Source: Sphaerobacter thermophilus DSM 20745 (GTDB lineage: Bacteria; Chloroflexota; Chloroflexia; Thermomicrobiales; Thermomicrobiaceae). Taken from it: a stretch of 64,000 nt of DNA. This document shows positions 1 to 8,550 of this stretch, in pieces (within the stretch, counting starts at the first letter, position 1; every line of letters begins with the position of its first letter). The stretch is from contig NC_013523.1 in NCBI RefSeq assembly GCF_000024985.1, positions 2,356,001-2,420,000 of the forward strand. Direction: 5' to 3'. The position numbers and the translations under genes were made by a program. Below the pieces are notes generated by a model. That model was not told the DNA's origin, did no database searches, and was given only the letters and a program-made list of their open reading frames with translations.

Positions 1-82
1 GCAGCAGGAGCGCCGCGAGCAGTCGCGCCAGACGGTAGGTGTGGTGGCGGGAGGGACTGGCGTCACGTCCTGTGCGTCTCAC
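1..82 (-). CDS. N-terminus of an exported protein, cut by the window edge
   Basis: Reading the minus strand, a GTG at 82-80 follows a good ribosome site (GGAGAAGGAG, about 7 nt upstream). It opens a frame without stops to base 1. The 27 visible residues start MRRTGRDASPSRHHTYRLAR and continue into a run of Leu and Ala, the pattern of a positively charged n-region followed by the start of a signal peptide or membrane helix. The rest of the gene lies outside the window, so no function can be given. Too short to be certain; the ribosome site and the signal-like start are the support. Confidence 0.55.
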   Translation of the reverse strand, partial: MRRTGRDASPSRHHTYRLARLLAALLL

Positions 83-621
83 GATATCCTCTCCTTCTCC
101 GGGCGGACCGGCACGAAAGCGCCTTTCCGCAGGACATCGCTGGATCGCGCTCAACCCGCGCGGCATCGTGGCGGTCGCCGCACGACTGGCGTACAGGGCA
201 CCCAGCGCACTCAGCCCGCGCGCCCGATGGCGTACGTACATCGCTTCTCATTCTGTCGGCGTCCGTTGAGCATGTCAAGCATGACGTATATGGATTGGAA
301 ACGATCATACCCTCACATCATCACGCATGGCGATATCATGAACACAGTGTCATACAGTTCGTTACAGACTATCCAATTGCGGACAAGCCCTGTCCTCTCG
401 ACGCCGGAAACCCGTGCGCCGCGGGGCGCTGCCGCGGGTTGCCTCCGGAACGGCACAGGCAGATGGCAGCAGTAGGGAGGTGATGTATGTCGGCGTGGGA
501 CGGGGCGCTCCCCCGGACAGGATCTAGCCCACCCCGGAATGCTCTGGTATTGTTCTCGCTGTATAAGGGTCCGTCGGCGACGACGGCGACGGTGCGAGAC
601 TGAAATCGCGGGGAGCCAGCC
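83..621. other. Intergenic stretch between two diverging genes
   Basis: No coding frame here looks real; the frames that exist run antisense to the neighbouring gene or have no ribosome site. The stretch is AT-richer around 240-370 than the genes on either side, as expected for divergent promoters. A possible -10 element TATAAG (562-567) lies 54 nt before the plus-strand start at 622, but no convincing -35 accompanies it. Confidence 0.4.
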
Positions 622-1392
622 GTGTCTGAGGAGCCGGGATTCCGGGAACAATCGGACGACGACGAGGAACTCTTCGAGGAAATCCGGAGGTTCCTCGCCG
701 AGCAGGCGGGCGACGAGATCTACGAGGATATCCGAGCTGCCTTCCAGGGCGCGCGGAGCTTTATCAACCGGGAGCTCCGCGCGATGGAGGAGTATTCCCG
801 GATGATCCGCACCCTGGAACGCCTCGTTGAGGATGAATTTCCGGGGACGTTCAACGGGGCGCTGCGCACACGGGTAGCGGAGATGCTCTACGCGTACGGG
901 CTCGCCCACTACTCCCTCTTGCAGCAGCAGGGCGCGGTCGATGTCGAAGTCGAGCCGCCGGCAGACGATGACGAGGAAGAGGTCAACCGGCCGCTGGTGA
1001 TCTACGACCTCTGGTTCCCGCAGGACATCGCCATCGAGCATGCCGAGGAGGGCTACTACCTGCACCTGAGCGACGGGCGGATCGACCTGTCGCTCTACCT
1101 GGGTACCGACCCCAACGATCGCGGCGCGCTAGTCGACCTCGTCGACCACTGGGGCTACGCCACCGCCAACACGCCTCCCGGGGAGTACCAGCCGCCGGGC
1201 GAGCGCATCACCCCGGTCCTCACCGTGGAGCTGGACTACGGCGGCTCAGAGCTGGTCGACGCCGACGATCACGTCGACATCCTCTTCCTCGACCACAACG
1301 GCGAGCCGATCGTCCGCATGCACGCTCGGGCCAACGAGCTGCGCGCCATCATCGACGAACTTCAGACCATCGGCCACGACGGGGAGATTTAG
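622..1392 (+). CDS. Hypothetical acidic protein
   Basis: A 256-residue protein of no family I recognise. It starts at GTG 622 behind GGGAGCC. The first 120 residues are very acidic (runs of Asp/Glu at about 10-20 and 114-123) and look helical; residues 125-250 look like an alternating beta/alpha domain. No signal peptide, membrane segment or cysteine motif is visible, so it is probably cytoplasmic. Third-position GC is high and even, which supports real coding. It stands alone, diverging from the exported protein at the window edge and followed by a repeat island. Confidence 0.8.
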   Translation: MSEEPGFREQSDDDEELFEEIRRFLAEQAGDEIYEDIRAAFQGARSFINRELRAMEEYSRMIRTLERLVEDEFPGTFNGALRTRVAEMLYAYGLAHYSLLQQQGAVDVEVEPPADDDEEEVNRPLVIYDLWFPQDIAIEHAEEGYYLHLSDGRIDLSLYLGTDPNDRGALVDLVDHWGYATANTPPGEYQPPGERITPVLTVELDYGGSELVDADDHVDILFLDHNGEPIVRMHARANELRAIIDELQTIGHDGEI

Positions 1393-2162
1393 GGCAACCC
1401 GCCCGGCAGGGCGCGGCATGCGGCTACCGCGCGGAGCCATCCGCCCGGAGCCTATGTCCCTGCCGGCGCTCGAAGAAGCGCGGCGTCCTCGCCCGACCCC
1501 ACACGTTGGAACCGTGACTGTGGCCACCAGCCACCCCGAGGACAGACTACGACCGGGGTTGAAGCGCCGGGCTGATGAGCAAGGTCGGCTGCAGCCGGCC
1601 GGTACGGCTGCCGACCGTATCCGGGATCGGTGGTGCGAGGGACCGCGCGCCGTCGTTCGTGCCCGGCACGGGTCGTGTGGGGAGCCACGAGCCGTGGCGC
1701 GTGCCCAGGGGGTTTACCCCCGGGCTGACAAGACGAAGCCCGCTTTAGCGGGCTGGGGCAAGACGGCTGAGATCCCGGTGATACGGTGTCCGCCCGTCCG
1801 CGAGTGCCCGGGGCTAAAGAAAGCCGCCGGACTGAATAAGGAAAGCCCACTGAAGGGGCTGTAATGGCGACAGCCAGGCGTATCCCGTTCGCCATCCTGC
1901 CGGGCACCGCACCGCCAACCCCTCTAGTGGGCCTTCCTGTATTCAACGATTCAGCCAGACGCAACCCCCCGGTTGCCGACCGGCCGTTGGACTCGCAACG
2001 CCCGACGGTGAGCCCCGCTGTGTCCGAGCCGGCTGTAGCCGGCTTTCGTTGTCAGCCCGGGGTAACCCCCCGGGCCCGTGCCGGCCACGTATACCCGACT
2101 GATTCGTCAGGCTCTATTCGCCCAGGCCCACACCACACGCGCAGAGCCGTCGCGCGGCGCGA
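1393..2162. repeat. Gene-free region with a compound palindromic repeat island
   Basis: About 770 bases without a credible gene. From about 1707 to 2085 it holds several hairpin units that recur across the window: a GC palindrome of the CCCGGGGGTTTACCCCCGGG type (1707-1726 and 2070-2087), short hairpins of the AAGCCCGCTTTAGCGGGCT type (1736-1754; related unit at 2028-2046), and a long-range inverted pair in which AAGCCCACTGAAGGGG (about 1843-1858) faces CCCCTCTAGTGGGCCTT (1919-1935). The frame at 1864-2229 lies mostly inside these repeats and is not believed. Confidence 0.7.
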
Positions 2163-2549
2163 CTATCGTCTGCGGTCCCGGCCCGTGACGGTGCGGATCA
2201 TGGCGCGCAGCCCGGCGACGGTGCCGTAGGCGGAGATGATCGGGCTGACCACCTCCTCGCTGACGAACTCGGTCGTGCCGCGCACCCGCGCCGCGGCCTC
2301 GGTCAACTGCTCCAGCAGCGGGATGACCTTGTCCTTGAGCAGCAGCGCCAGCCAGACCATGACCCCGACCAGCGCGCCGAGCAGCAGCACCACCAGCACA
2401 CCGGAGAGCGATAGGAAGATAATGGAGATGTCCCGCGTGCGCTCGAGTGGCGACTGGTCGGCCCCGCCCAGCAGGTAGAGCAGGACGAACAGGCCGATGA
2501 AGATGACCAGGAGCACGCCGACCGTGACCCAAACCCAACCTCTGCGCAT
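2163..2549 (-). CDS. Small membrane protein with two helices and a helical tail
   Basis: A 128-residue protein read from ATG 2549, chosen because GAGAGGG lies 8 nt upstream; a GTG 15 codons earlier has a poorer site. Two hydrophobic segments (about residues 4-28 and 39-66) are followed by an amphipathic tail (about 67-128) with the look of a DUF948-like or stress-associated envelope protein, though no signature residues settle this. It follows another small membrane protein gene on the same strand with a 68-nt gap, so the two may be co-transcribed. Function unknown. Confidence 0.75.
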   Translation of the reverse strand: MRRGWVWVTVGVLLVIFIGLFVLLYLLGGADQSPLERTRDISIIFLSLSGVLVVLLLGALVGVMVWLALLLKDKVIPLLEQLTEAAARVRGTTEFVSEEVVSPIISAYGTVAGLRAMIRTVTGRDRRR

Positions 2550-2617
2550 CGCGTCTACCCTCTCGCGATCTCCCGACACAACCATCACGGCCACCGGTCA
2601 CCCTGCGGCGGAGCGCT

Positions 2618-2908
2618 CTAGCGTCGCGATCTCCGCCGTGTCGCCCGCGCCTCCGGCGGCGGCGACGTAAAGAACCAGCATATGCCGAGACCCACGAGCG
2701 CGCCCAGCGTCGCGGCCACAAGCGGCACGTTCCCGACACGCACCAGGTCCGTGCCCGTCAGCACCGCCACGGCCTCGCCCGCGAAGAACCCGGTGACCGC
2801 TGAAAACCAATAGCATGGCAATTGCCAAAGGCGCCGACCGAGCAGACTGTGGAAGAGCAGACCATAGATGCTCGCCAGCAGGAGTGAGAGCAGCACGGAT
2901 GGAGGCAC
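2618..2908 (-). CDS. Small integral membrane protein
   Basis: A 96-residue protein beginning at GTG 2908 behind GAGGAA. Most of its length is hydrophobic, with three likely membrane helices (about residues 4-22, 32-52 and 60-80), and it ends in a basic tail (ATRRRSRR). No family recognised. It is the first gene of a probable two-gene minus-strand unit with the membrane protein at 2163-2549, and diverges from the MscS channel gene across about 200 bases. Confidence 0.7.
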   Translation of the reverse strand: MPPSVLLSLLLASIYGLLFHSLLGRRLWQLPCYWFSAVTGFFAGEAVAVLTGTDLVRVGNVPLVAATLGALVGLGICWFFTSPPPEARATRRRSRR

Positions 2909-3106
2909 GTCTTCCTCGTCTCCCGAATCGGTCGCACGCGGCTACCGCATCGCCCAGGCGCCGTCCCTACGGACGTACGCGGCCGGCGCAGGTGCATCTT
3001 AGCAGGTTCCCGGCTTCGACGCTGGTTCTCGGTCCCACACAGGGCACCTGCGATAAACTATTTCTTGTTCACGCGCGTCAGCACCAGTACCGATGGAGGC
3101 CGCATC

Positions 3107-3958
3107 GTGTGGGAGGCTATCCGCGAGGAACTGCAATCGGTCGACCAGCAAATCGGCGACAGCCTGGCTAGACTCATCGGCACCCTGCCGGCGCTCCTCG
3201 TCGCCATCCTCGTCGTCGCCGTCTTCGTCTTGATCGCGCGCCTGGCCCGCCGGCTGCTCGCGGGCGTCAGCCGCGTCTCACGGCTCGATCCGATGCTGCG
3301 CGGGCTGTTCGACCAGTTGCTCACGGCCGCCATCGTCGTGTTTGGGGTCGCCGTCGGGCTGGGGGTGCTCGGGATCGACGCCCGGACGATCATCGCGAGC
3401 TTCGGTGTCGCCGGTTTGATCGTTGGCTTCGCGCTCAAGGACCTGCTCGAGAACTTCATCTCCGGGATCCTGATCCTCTGGCGCCGCCCCTTCCGCGTCC
3501 TGGATCACATCCAGGTCGGGGCGAGCGAGGGCATCGTCGAGGAGATCACCTTCCGCACGACGTCGCTGCGCACCCCTGACGGCGTGCTGGTGCTGGTGCC
3601 GAACGCGCAAATCCTGACCCAGGCGGTGCGCAACTACACCTACCTCGGGGCGCGGCGCACCGAGATCGTGCTGTCGCTACCGCCCGAGGTCGACCCCGAG
3701 AAGGCGCGGGCAGCGCTCGAGGAGACAGCCCGCGGGGTGCCCGGAGTGCGCCAGGAGCCACCGCCGGAGACGCTGCTGCTCGGGCTCGCCTCGGAGGGCT
3801 ACGACCTGCACCTGCGCTACTGGACTGCGCCAGACCAGGAAACGGTGCAGCGGGTGGAATCGGCCGTGCGCCGGGCCGCGTTTGCGACGCTGGCCCGCCT
3901 CCGCGAGCCAGCCAAGTCCGCCGCCCACGCCGACGGCAGCACGGACGCCGGCCAGTAG
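3107..3958 (+). CDS. Small-conductance mechanosensitive channel (MscS family)
   Basis: A 283-residue channel that would open under membrane tension and release solutes after hypo-osmotic shock. Three membrane helices (about residues 20-50, 67-90 and 95-115) precede the MscS beta domain; the pore helix region shows the family pattern of small residues followed by the ALKDLLENFISGILIL stretch, and the beta domain reads RPFRVLDHIQVG and later VPNAQIL. The start is placed at GTG 3107, with GGAGG 7 nt upstream, rather than the longer frame from 3065 that lacks a ribosome site. Length is typical for the short MscS class. Monocistronic in appearance. Confidence 0.9.
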   Translation: MWEAIREELQSVDQQIGDSLARLIGTLPALLVAILVVAVFVLIARLARRLLAGVSRVSRLDPMLRGLFDQLLTAAIVVFGVAVGLGVLGIDARTIIASFGVAGLIVGFALKDLLENFISGILILWRRPFRVLDHIQVGASEGIVEEITFRTTSLRTPDGVLVLVPNAQILTQAVRNYTYLGARRTEIVLSLPPEVDPEKARAALEETARGVPGVRQEPPPETLLLGLASEGYDLHLRYWTAPDQETVQRVESAVRRAAFATLARLREPAKSAAHADGSTDAGQ

Positions 3959-4067
3959 CGCCATACCCCGGCTCACTGCGGAACTTTTCGCATCACAGCG
4001 GCGTCTTCAGAGTGCAAGGGAGCAGGTGGGCGCTCCACGAGACTGAAGGCGAAAGTGAGCGATAACG

Positions 4068-4550
4068 ATGCAGGTGGATACGACTCAACAGGCAGCGCGG
4101 CAGCCGGGCCGGCGCGTTCTGATCCTCATTGTGTCGGCGGTCGCCATCGCCGCCATCGCGGTCGCGGCGGCCGTCCTCTGGTCAGGCAACGACGGGGGCG
4201 TCGCAGGCGGCGGCACTGGCGGCGGTGGGACCGGTGAGCCGAGCGGGAATCTGGAGATCAAGCCGATCCAGATCGAGAGTGTCGACGTGCGCATCGCCGA
4301 GAGCTACCCGCCGCAACTCTTCGCGGAGGTCACCGGCTGGGTGGGCGACGGCTGCACCGTGGCCCGGGAGCCGGAGATCACCCGCGAGGGGAACACGATC
4401 ACCGTGACCATCCTCAGCGAGCGGGAGCGGGATGCGATCTGCACCCAGATCCTCCTGGGTTACCAGAAGAACATTGCCCTGGGCAGCGTTGAACCGGGCG
4501 AGTGGACGGTGAAGGTCAACGACCACGTCCAGACGGTCAACGTGCGCTAG
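4068..4550 (+). CDS. Membrane-anchored or secreted hypothetical protein
   Basis: A 160-residue protein with a short cytoplasmic head (1-15), one hydrophobic segment (about 16-38), a Gly/Ser/Thr-rich linker (about 40-58) and a small external domain (60-160) with two cysteines (in DGCTV and AICTQ) that could form a disulfide. The plan is that of a signal-anchored envelope protein; no enzyme motif is visible. Its stop codon overlaps the stop of the convergent gene at 4547-5761: the two TAG codons share the palindrome CTAG, so there is no spacer between the genes. Confidence 0.75.
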   Translation: MQVDTTQQAARQPGRRVLILIVSAVAIAAIAVAAAVLWSGNDGGVAGGGTGGGGTGEPSGNLEIKPIQIESVDVRIAESYPPQLFAEVTGWVGDGCTVAREPEITREGNTITVTILSERERDAICTQILLGYQKNIALGSVEPGEWTVKVNDHVQTVNVR

Positions 4551-5761
4551 CGGGGATTGACCGCGGCGGCTGCCGGGACGTCGTCCGGCAGCCGCCGCAG
4601 GAACGCGAACGGCACCGGCACCGGGACCAGCCGGTCGGTGTCGACCGGGGGCGAGGCCAGCACCGCGGCATTCGCGCGCTCGAAGTCGTCCAGGAACTCC
4701 CGCAGGTGCCCGATTTGTACCGGTGCCGGCTCGTCCTCGAAGATCACGAAGGCCACCGTGTACTGGCCGCGAGCGAAGTGCACGACCTGCCCCTCGGCCA
4801 ACTGGGTCTTGTGTACTCGCGAGCCGAACATCTCCTCCGACAGACTGTCGAGCGCCGAGACCATCCCGGTGATAAGCGACTCATCGAGCGGGAAGTGCCC
4901 GCTGGTGAAGATCGGCACGCCGCTCGGGTCCAGCACAGCCAGCGTCAGCACCTGCACCTGCGGTATCTCGGTCAGCGCCAGCGGCGCCACCGGCCGCTTC
5001 TCCGCCGACAGCACGTCGGTGCGGCGCGCCTGCAGGTCGACCAGCTCGCGGCGGAGGGCATCCAGGTAGCCGATCAACTCGGTGTGCATCGCGGTGAAGC
5101 GACTCAGGCTCAACTCGCCGAACGACAGCAGGTGATTGAGGTAGTCCAGGCGGACCAGCACCACCTCCATCGCCCGCTTGATCTGCTCCATCCGCTCGCG
5201 CCGCCGTCGCTCGGCCTGCGCCACACGCGAGGCGCTCCAGATCCGCGCGAGCTGGCGCTCACGCAGCTCGCGCGCGTATGCCCGCTCGTCGATGGGGGTG
5301 GATGACTCTACCGCCGGCTCCGGCGGGGCATCGGGCCAGTCGGCATGGAGCAGCGCGTGGTAGTCGAGAGTGTGGCCGGTCGCGGCGGCGGCAGCCCCGG
5401 CGAGGCTCGCGATCCAGGTCATACCAAGCGGGAACGAGAGGAGGAGCGCCGCTTCGCGCGTCAGCCCACCGGGCCAGGGCACCCCGGCCAGCAGCAGCGC
5501 GCCCAGGTCGGCGGCGAGCCGCGCCACGCGCCCGGTCTCCACCCCGTCCCCTGGGAAGAGCCACAGCGTCAGGACCATCCCTGACAAGGCGAAGCGCACC
5601 AGGTGGAGCGTCATCGCGATCAGCGCATGGCGCAGGACGAAGCGGCTGCGGGGGAGCAGCCCCGCGATGACGAGCGACAGCGGCCCGATGTAGGCCAGGG
5701 TCGCCATAAGCCGGCTGCGCCGACCGGGTATGGTTCGCGGTGGCTGACTGCTACCCGACAT
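4547..5761 (-). CDS. Membrane protein with coiled coil and roadblock/longin-like C-terminal domain
   Basis: A 404-residue protein in three parts. Residues 15-135 are hydrophobic with four or so membrane helices, starting with a segment resembling small DUF4870-type membrane proteins. Residues about 155-250 are charged and helical, a likely coiled coil. Residues about 265-375 read as a small alpha/beta sensor domain: a strand with the pattern LAVLDPSGVPIFTSG, then a helix LITGMVSALDSLSEEMFG, then strands around VVHFARGQYTVAFVIF. That order resembles roadblock/longin-like domains that partner small GTPases, which is an inference from pattern. No GTPase gene is adjacent. The leader (5786-5809) contains a 9-bp GC hairpin. 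Confidence 0.8.
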   Translation of the reverse strand: MSGSSQPPRTIPGRRSRLMATLAYIGPLSLVIAGLLPRSRFVLRHALIAMTLHLVRFALSGMVLTLWLFPGDGVETGRVARLAADLGALLLAGVPWPGGLTREAALLLSFPLGMTWIASLAGAAAAATGHTLDYHALLHADWPDAPPEPAVESSTPIDERAYARELRERQLARIWSASRVAQAERRRRERMEQIKRAMEVVLVRLDYLNHLLSFGELSLSRFTAMHTELIGYLDALRRELVDLQARRTDVLSAEKRPVAPLALTEIPQVQVLTLAVLDPSGVPIFTSGHFPLDESLITGMVSALDSLSEEMFGSRVHKTQLAEGQVVHFARGQYTVAFVIFEDEPAPVQIGHLREFLDDFERANAAVLASPPVDTDRLVPVPVPFAFLRRLPDDVPAAAAVNPR

Positions 5762-6137
5762 CGGCTCACGGCTCCTCGACCGGCTCGCCCCGGCGAGCTT
5801 GCCGGGGCGGCGATAGCCCCACGGTGCCGCTGGCCGCCGTGGTCAACTCCGCACGCTGCCGCGAGTATAGCAATCAGCCTACACCCCACCGGGTAGGACT
5901 TTCGTTCGGATTCACCCTGGGCATCCGGCTCTCTCCCGGGGGTGCGAATGTCCGACGGGGACTCTACGTCCCCAAAGCCCAAGGAGCCCGGGCATCCTGC
6001 TGGCTCACGTCGTCACGTGCAAGGAGAGGCCGCAAGCCGGCACGATCCCGGCGCTCCTGATTCGGCGAGGTGCGGCAGCCTCCCGCGGTTGCCTCTCGGG
6101 CACTGGCGCTTATGTTATGATAGGGACCGGAGGCGCC
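5762..6137. other. Divergent intergenic region with promoter-like elements
   Basis: About 375 bases with no credible gene. On the minus strand an extended -10 (TGCTATACT, 5872-5864) could drive the gene starting at 5761. A perfect 9-bp hairpin (5786-5794 with 5801-5809) lies in that gene's leader. For the plus-strand regulator at 6138, TTGCCT (6089-6094) and TATGTT (6111-6116) are spaced by 16 bp and form a plausible promoter; transcription would begin near 6123, which argues against the earlier ATG at 6117 being the start. Confidence 0.4.
6089..6116 (+). promoter_or_regulatory. Candidate promoter of the SufR-like regulator
   Basis: TTGCCT and TATGTT separated by 16 bp, 22 nt before the chosen start codon. 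The match to the housekeeping consensus is moderate (4 of 6 in each box). Confidence 0.35.
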
Positions 6138-6872
6138 ATGGCGACGGATCGGCCGAGCCGGACACAACGACACAGCAGCCGTCACGCGGGTACGCCCGAG
6201 CCCCCACTCGGCACCCAGGCGCCGCGCGGTGCCACCCGCCGGAAAATCCTCACCACGCTGAAGAAGAGTGACGGGCTCACCGCGGACCAGCTCGCCGCGT
6301 TGCTCGGTATCACCGCGATGGCGGTGCGCAAGCACCTGACCGCGCTGGAGCGGGACGGCCTGGTCGAGTCGACCGCGGTGCGGCGCCCAGTCGGTCGCCC
6401 GGCCCACGTCTACCGCCTCTCCTCCCTGGCGGACGACTTCTTCCCCAAGCAGTACGACCTGGTGATCACCGACCTGCTGGCCGATCTGGTGCAGATCGAC
6501 GGCGAGCAGAAGGTCGACCTCCTCCTCTCGCGCCGCGCCGAGCGCACCCGCGACTACCTGGCCCAGCGGCTCCAGCCGGCCACCACCCTCGCCGAGCGGG
6601 TCGCCGCGCTCGCCGCGGGGATGGACGACCTCGGCTACCTGGCGAGTTTCGAGCAGGTGGACGAGGATACGTTCCTCCTCAAGCAGTACAACTGCACCAT
6701 CAGCCGGGTCGCCGCCTGCTTCCCCTGCGCCTGCCGCTACGAGGCGGAGATCTACCGCGAACTCCTCAACGCCGATGTTGAGCGCGCCACCCACATCGTC
6801 GCCGGCGACCACATGTGCTGCTACGTCATCCGCGCCCACGAAGCCTCGACCAACCCCGACGGCCGCCGCTAA
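6138..6872 (+). CDS. SufR-like iron-sulfur helix-turn-helix regulator
   Basis: A 244-residue DeoR/ArsR-type regulator. A winged helix-turn-helix spans about residues 28-92 (LTADQLAALLGITAMAVRKH is the recognition part). The C-terminal half carries clustered cysteines at about 186, 194, 197, 199 and 227-228 in the arrangement NC...CFPCAC...HMCC, which matches the cluster-binding half of SufR-type repressors. It would therefore sense Fe-S or oxidative state. ATG 6138 is chosen because GGAGG lies 4 nt upstream. No suf genes are nearby; the next gene, 142 bases on, is an AIR-synthase-type enzyme that may be its target. Confidence 0.82.
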   Translation: MATDRPSRTQRHSSRHAGTPEPPLGTQAPRGATRRKILTTLKKSDGLTADQLAALLGITAMAVRKHLTALERDGLVESTAVRRPVGRPAHVYRLSSLADDFFPKQYDLVITDLLADLVQIDGEQKVDLLLSRRAERTRDYLAQRLQPATTLAERVAALAAGMDDLGYLASFEQVDEDTFLLKQYNCTISRVAACFPCACRYEAEIYRELLNADVERATHIVAGDHMCCYVIRAHEASTNPDGRR

Positions 6873-7014
6873 CCTGGGATCACACAACTGACCAGGCGCC
6901 CGGACGTTGCATTCCGCGTCGCCCGGCACTACACCGATCACCGGCCGGGGTGGTACGGAGATCGCGAACCGGGTGGCGAGATGGAGCATCGCGACGGCGT
7001 GGAGGGAGGACGGC

Positions 7015-8094
7015 ATGGCAGAGCAGGCGCCCGGGTATCAGCTCCCTGAGGTCGGCAAGATCTCACCCGAGGTCTTCGAGCAGGTAATCAAGCCGCGGCT
7101 GGGGCGGCATCGGCCGGAGGTGCTCGTCGGCCCGCAGCACGGCGTGGATGTGGGCATCATCGACATCGGCGGCGGCCGCGTCATGGCGGTCACCACCGAT
7201 CCCTTTTTCATCGTGCCGCAGTATGGCTGGGAGCGCGCCGCCTGGTTCGCGGTGCATATCCTGGCCTCCGACGCGGCCACCTCGGGCCTGCCACCCACCT
7301 ACTTCGTGGTGGACCTTAACCTCCCTCGGAACATCACCAGCGAGGGGCTGGAAGCCCTGTGGCACGCCGTCGACGCCACCTGCAAAGAGATCGGCATGGC
7401 GATCGTGACCGGCCACACCGCGCGCTACGACGGGACCGACTACCCCATGGTCGGCGGCGCGATGGTCATGGCCGTCGGCGAGCGCGACCGCTACGTCACC
7501 CCGACGATGGCGCGCGTCGGCGACGCGGTGATCGTCACCAAGGGCGCCGCTATCGAAGCCACCGGGCTGTTCGGCGTCACCTTCCCCGACCGCATCGCCG
7601 CCGCCTACGGACAGGAGATCGCACGCCAGGCCGAAGAGACCTTCTACCAGATGTCGGTGGTGAAGGACGCCATGACCGCGGTCGAGGTCGGCGTGCGCGA
7701 CGCGGGCGTGACGGCAATGCACGATGCGACCGAGGGAGGCGTCTGGGGCGGCCTGTACGAGATCGCCGTCGCCTCGGGCGTCGGGATGGTGGTCGAGCAG
7801 AACGCCATCGTGGTGAGTCCCGCCGCACAGGCCGTCTGCGACCTGTTCGGCATGAACCCCTACGCCGCTATCAGCGAGGGCACCTTGATCATCACCTGCC
7901 GGCCGGAGAAGGCTGGGGCAGTGCTGACGCGCCTGGAAGATGCGGGCATCGCTGCCACACAGGTGGGCGAGATCACGCCGCCCGAGGAGGGGATCCGCCT
8001 GGTCCGTGACGGGCGGGAGGAGCCGCTGGAGCACCCGCGCGTCGACCCATTCTGGGACGCCTTCGCCCGCGCGCTGGCGGAGGAGGCGGAGTAG
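7015..8094 (+). CDS. AIR synthase-related (PurM/HypE-superfamily) protein
   Basis: A 359-residue protein with the two-domain fold of PurM, HypE, SelD and ThiL. The N-terminal part has GVDVGIIDIGG and VTTDPFF, then ILASDAATSG, the usual Asp-rich ATP/metal strand region; the C-terminal part has AMHDATEGGVWGGLYEIA, a signature of this superfamily. ATG 7015 sits 5 nt behind GGAGGGAGGA. It is not a true HypE, since the C-terminal cysteine (PRIC) is absent and no hyp genes adjoin, nor PurM, since no purine genes adjoin. The substrate is unknown. It lies directly downstream of the SufR-like regulator on the same strand. Confidence 0.85.
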   Translation: MAEQAPGYQLPEVGKISPEVFEQVIKPRLGRHRPEVLVGPQHGVDVGIIDIGGGRVMAVTTDPFFIVPQYGWERAAWFAVHILASDAATSGLPPTYFVVDLNLPRNITSEGLEALWHAVDATCKEIGMAIVTGHTARYDGTDYPMVGGAMVMAVGERDRYVTPTMARVGDAVIVTKGAAIEATGLFGVTFPDRIAAAYGQEIARQAEETFYQMSVVKDAMTAVEVGVRDAGVTAMHDATEGGVWGGLYEIAVASGVGMVVEQNAIVVSPAAQAVCDLFGMNPYAAISEGTLIITCRPEKAGAVLTRLEDAGIAATQVGEITPPEEGIRLVRDGREEPLEHPRVDPFWDAFARALAEEAE

Positions 8095-8501
8095 GTGGTC
8101 TTTGCACGCGAGCCCCGGTTGGGGTGGGATCCAGCGCCCACGACCTATGAATAGGGCCTACGCGGTCAGCATGTGCCTGGGGCTGAAACCGCCGGGCTGA
8201 CAACGAAAAGCCGGCTGAAGCCGGCCGGAGGAATCGGGCTCAGGTCCCGACATTAGGTTCTAGCCATCCGGCATGTGCCCGGGGCTCCTCACACCACCCG
8301 ACCCGCGTCCCGACGACGGTACGGTACCTACCATGGCGCGGCATCAGCCACGCCATACCAAAGCGGCGGCAAAGCCGCCGCACTCCAAAGCCGGCTTTAG
8401 CCGGCTTGTCCTTGTCAGCCCGGGACTTGAGCCCCGGGCACAGGCCACCGCGCGAGAACCGTCTCCCCACCCCTTCCGAATACGCTCTACCCCGCGACCA
8501 G
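8095..8501. repeat. Compound palindromic repeat island
   Basis: Gene-free spacer between convergent genes. It carries hairpins of the AAGCCGGCTGAAGCCGGC type (8206-8223), a unit AAAGCGGCGGCAAAGCCGCCGC (8359-8380), AAAGCCGGCTTTAGCCGGCTT (8387-8407) and GCCCGGGACTTGAGCCCCGGGC (about 8421-8442). The same units, in similar order, recur near 1.7, 41.8, 44.1, 46.7 and 53.7 kb. Confidence 0.7.
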
Positions 8502-8528
8502 CCCCGCCGCTCACGTCGAGCGGCGGGG
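8502..8528 (-). terminator. Hairpin at the 3' end of the pyruvate dehydrogenase-type gene
   Basis: A perfect 11-bp GC stem (8502-8512 pairing with 8518-8528) with a 5-nt loop, 22 bases beyond the stop codon at 8551. There is no T run, so intrinsic termination is uncertain. Confidence 0.45.
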
Positions 8529-8550
8529 TGTGTGATCGGTAACACGTCCG

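Noticed and set aside
1864-2229. Plus-strand frame of 121 codons
   Set aside because: It lies within the repeat island, has no ribosome site and no steady codon pattern.
8095-8550. tRNA or riboswitch in the hairpin-rich spacers
   Set aside because: Hairpins there match the dispersed repeat units; no cloverleaf with CCA end, T-loop TTCGA or known riboswitch core was seen.
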